Shown: positions 6,713 through 8,496 of the stretch, one piece after another
How the letters are laid out: each line of letters starts with the position of its first letter
How positions within the stretch are numbered: position 1 is the first letter of the stretch
Assembly: GCA_009697555.1 (NCBI GenBank)
Contig: WLQV01000030.1
Span: forward strand, 1-8,496
Direction of reading: 5' to 3'
Length of the DNA stretch: 8,496 nt
Origin: Actinomycetota bacterium
GTDB lineage: Bacteria; Actinomycetota; Actinomycetes; Nanopelagicales; Nanopelagicaceae
Made by a program: the position numbers and the translations under genes
The notes under the pieces: generated by a model
The model's database searches: none
The model's input: the letters and a program-made list of their open reading frames with translations, nothing else
Told to the model about the DNA's origin: nothing

Positions 6713-8065
6713 ATGCGATCCATGCTATCTCGCGGCTCAAGCCGCAAGTTAGTTGCAGTTACCGCATCAGTTGTTCTCGCCGTTACTGGCTTGAGCACAA
6801 TTGCGGCAAGTGCAGCTACTAAAGCACCAAAGGTTGACTACACAGTCTGCCCTCGTTACACCGGCGAACTTACCTACATGTCCTCAACTTATGTTGAGCG
6901 TCCAGATGGTCTAGTGGTTGCTGATTACATCAAGGCATTTATGGCCGCTTGTCCTTCAGTGAAGGTCAAAGTAATTGGTATTCCAAATAACGAACTTAAC
7001 GCCAAGCTCACCGCTATGGGCGTTGCTCGTAACTTGCCAGATGTTTTTGAAACTGGTCCAGTATGGGCATCCTATGGTTCATCAAATAAGCTCATTGAAA
7101 ACATGACCACCATGCTTGGTGCAGATTATGTTGCTGGTATTGCAAAGACCAACGTTGATCAGGCAACTATCAACGGCAAGCTTGCATTTGCTCCTTGGTT
7201 CTCAATTCCAACTGCAATTCTCTACCGCACAGATATTTTCAAAGCAGCAGGCCTAAAGCCACCAACAACTTGGGATAGCTTCCTAGATATTTGCAAGAAG
7301 CTAACTAAGGACACTGATGGCGATGGAAAGATTGATCAATACGGTTGGGCGATGGTAGGAACTGATAATGGTTCTGGCCAAGGTCGCTTCAACACAATCG
7401 CTCGCAACATGGGCGCTGTTGATCTAGGTAAGGGTTCATCTGGTGCATGGGTTGTCGGTCAAAATACCGATGGCTGGAAGGCAGCGCTGAAGCTTTACAA
7501 GGATGCTGTTGCATCAGGTTGCGTCCCACCAGGACAATTCTCAACTGGTTACCCAGAAGCATCGATTCAAGTTGCTAAGGGTCAAGCAGCAATGATGATC
7601 ACCGGACCTCACTCAATTGGTGTTGTTTTAGCTAACAACCCAGCTGCAAAGGGCAAGCTTGCCGGTGCTCCAATTCCTTCTGCTACAGGCGTGAAGGCAA
7701 CAACTGTTATCAACCAACTTGGCTTTGCAATTTCTATGCAGAGCAAGCACAAGGTGGCAGCTGCTGCATTCATCAAGTTTGCATTGAGCAAGAAGTGGTC
7801 ACTTGCGTTTAACGAAGCGACTTACCGTTTGCCAGCAAACTTGGAAGCACAAGCAGATCCACAAGTTGACTCTGAAATGTCAGCAGGATTCGTCAAGGCC
7901 GGTCAAGGAACTCTCTACATTGACCCAACTGCGCCTTTCTACGGATCAATTGCTGCACTTTCATCTAAGGCATACCAAGAAGCAATCAAGGGCGACAAGA
8001 CAATTGACGCAATTGCTGCTGAATATGGTGCCAAGGCACAACAGATCGTGAAGGACAACGCGTAA
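6713..8065 (+). CDS. ABC transporter extracellular substrate-binding protein, CUT1 sugar type
   Basis: This 450-aa protein should capture a sugar or similar solute outside the cell and deliver it to the permease encoded downstream. The N-terminus is a clear Sec signal peptide: basic MRSMLSRGSSRK, a hydrophobic core at 13-31, and a signal-peptidase-I-like ASA site near residues 32-34. There is no lipobox Cys; the first Cys is residue 46, well past the cleavage site. The mature part has family-1 binding-protein features: ELTYMSSTY at the start, NELNAKLTAMGVARNLPDVFE, AILYRTDIFKAAGLKPPTTWDSF (167-189), a D-rich loop DTDGDGKID (200-208), GQAAMMITGPHSIG, and a helical C-terminus. Four Cys in the mature chain (46, 80, 194, 270) could form disulfides. 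The substrate cannot be read from sequence. A strong AGGAAGG ribosome site and frequent AAG/GCT/GTT codons suggest high expression. Confidence 0.93.
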   Translation: MRSMLSRGSSRKLVAVTASVVLAVTGLSTIAASAATKAPKVDYTVCPRYTGELTYMSSTYVERPDGLVVADYIKAFMAACPSVKVKVIGIPNNELNAKLTAMGVARNLPDVFETGPVWASYGSSNKLIENMTTMLGADYVAGIAKTNVDQATINGKLAFAPWFSIPTAILYRTDIFKAAGLKPPTTWDSFLDICKKLTKDTDGDGKIDQYGWAMVGTDNGSGQGRFNTIARNMGAVDLGKGSSGAWVVGQNTDGWKAALKLYKDAVASGCVPPGQFSTGYPEASIQVAKGQAAMMITGPHSIGVVLANNPAAKGKLAGAPIPSATGVKATTVINQLGFAISMQSKHKVAAAAFIKFALSKKWSLAFNEATYRLPANLEAQADPQVDSEMSAGFVKAGQGTLYIDPTAPFYGSIAALSSKAYQEAIKGDKTIDAIAAEYGAKAQQIVKDNA

Positions 8066-8080
8066 GCGTTTCTCCACACA

Positions 8081-8098
8081 TAATCTGATTGCAGATTA
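8081..8098 (+). other. RNA hairpin 1 between binding-protein and permease genes
   Basis: A perfect 7-bp stem, TAATCTG (8081-8087) with CAGATTA (8092-8098), closes a 4-nt ATTG loop. It lies 15 nt after the stop of the binding-protein gene and two bases before a second, stronger hairpin. No T-run follows it. A role in protecting the upstream mRNA 3' end is inferred. Confidence 0.6.
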
Positions 8099-8100
8099 AG

Positions 8101-8130
8101 GATGGGGCGGAAGGAAACTTCCGCCCCATC
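8101..8130 (+). terminator. Strong hairpin 2: attenuator or mRNA-stabilising element
   Basis: A perfect 13-bp, G+C-rich stem, GATGGGGCGGAAG (8101-8113) with CTTCCGCCCCATC (8118-8130), is closed by a GAAA loop, a stable GNRA tetraloop. The following bases are TATCTACG, not a T-run, so it is not a textbook intrinsic terminator. In sugar importers, such structures after the binding-protein gene commonly lower read-through to the permeases and shield the upstream message from exonucleases, giving an excess of binding protein. The structure is seen directly; the function is inferred from position. Confidence 0.75.
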
Positions 8131-8187
8131 TATCTACGCCAAATAAGAATTTAAAGATGTCAAGTATTCAATAAGAAACCAGAGGCG

Positions 8188-8496
8188 ATGAAAACAGCAT
8201 TTAAAAAGCGCGAAGCCAGATCTGGCTATGTATTTGCGCTCCCTGCTGGAATTCTCGTTCTCTCACTTGTTATCTATCCACTCACCTATGGAATCTTTAT
8301 TAGTTTCTTCAAGACCAACCTCATCGATAGTTGGCAATTTGTTGGACTTCGTTACTACAAACAAATTCTTACCAACCATGATTTTCTTCAAAGCATCAAA
8401 GTCAGTGGAACATTTGCATTCTTTGTAGTCGTCGGCAATCTCATCGTCGGATTGTTACTTGCGACGATTCTCAATCAAAAAATTCGCTTCGCAACG
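8188..8496 (+). CDS. ABC sugar permease, MalF/UgpA-like, N-terminal part only
   Basis: The frame is open to the right edge, giving the first 103 residues of an inner-membrane permease. The start MKTAFKKREARSG is basic, followed by a long hydrophobic helix (YVFALPAGILVLSLVIYPL, then TYGIFISFF), a family-typical periplasmic WQFVGLRYYKQIL segment, and a second helix (TFAFFVVVGNLIVGLLLATI). This matches the N-terminal region of CUT1 permeases of the MalF/UgpA/LacF group. The EAA loop that contacts the ATPase lies beyond the window. The ATG at 8188 is the only start before an in-frame TAA at 8152-8154. AGAGG (8181-8185) is just 2 nt from the ATG, unusually close for a ribosome site. A second permease gene would be expected downstream. 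Confidence 0.92.
   Translation, partial: MKTAFKKREARSGYVFALPAGILVLSLVIYPLTYGIFISFFKTNLIDSWQFVGLRYYKQILTNHDFLQSIKVSGTFAFFVVVGNLIVGLLLATILNQKIRFAT

Noticed and set aside
7310..7336. EF-hand-like calcium loop (DTDGDGKID) in the binding protein
   Set aside because: Similar D-rich loops are common in family-1 binding proteins, and the acidic residue expected at loop position 12 is Gly here, so a separate calcium site is not supported.
1..8496. CRISPR array, insertion sequence, toxin-antitoxin or defence genes
   Set aside because: No repeated spacers, transposase motifs, terminal repeats or defence-type domains were seen in either strand.

Overview
The window looks like a piece of an actinobacterial chromosome of moderate G+C (mid-40s percent by eye). 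Three things suggest this. The succinate dehydrogenase locus has the order membrane subunit, flavoprotein, iron-sulfur subunit seen in the mycobacterial Sdh1 type. Two crcB genes lie in tandem. The aminopeptidase P carries an N-terminal extension common in Actinomycetota. Short intergenic distances and low G+C for the phylum fit a streamlined freshwater lineage (acI / Nanopelagicales), but that placement is inference; no marker gene is present.

Layout. (1) Positions 1-335 hold the 3' end of a HAD-family hydrolase gene, with a weak terminator over its stop codon. (2) A tRNA-Ser(UGA) with an encoded CCA follows at 383-468. (3) From 567 to 5091 a compact plus-strand cluster runs sdhC-sdhA-sdhB, then a small four-helix membrane protein of the phage-holin-4 superfamily type, then two crcB fluoride-channel genes. 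After the 21-nt sdhC-sdhA gap, every junction is +5 nt, +4 nt or an overlap, so one transcript is likely. (4) Converging from the minus strand, and sharing stop-codon bases with the second crcB, is an Xaa-Pro aminopeptidase gene (5088-6515). (5) A non-coding stretch of about 200 bp separates it from a plus-strand ABC importer locus. That locus has a secreted CUT1-type sugar-binding protein (6713-8065), two back-to-back RNA hairpins, and the start of a MalF/UgpA-like permease cut off by the window end.

How the parts fit. The sdh genes oxidise succinate and feed electrons into the membrane quinone pool (probably menaquinone). The membrane subunit carries no recognisable haem-type SdhC/SdhD signature; it has a Cys/His cluster (CHTCRH) at the end of its fourth helix. 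The CrcB pair should form a heterodimeric fluoride exporter. The importer would supply carbon, and the hairpins after the binding-protein gene probably let it be expressed above the permease.

No plainly new system is visible. The points most worth a second look are the membrane Cys/His motif in SdhC, the co-transcription of fluoride channels with succinate dehydrogenase, the complementary loss of Phe-box residues in the two CrcB subunits, and the double hairpin in the transporter mRNA.
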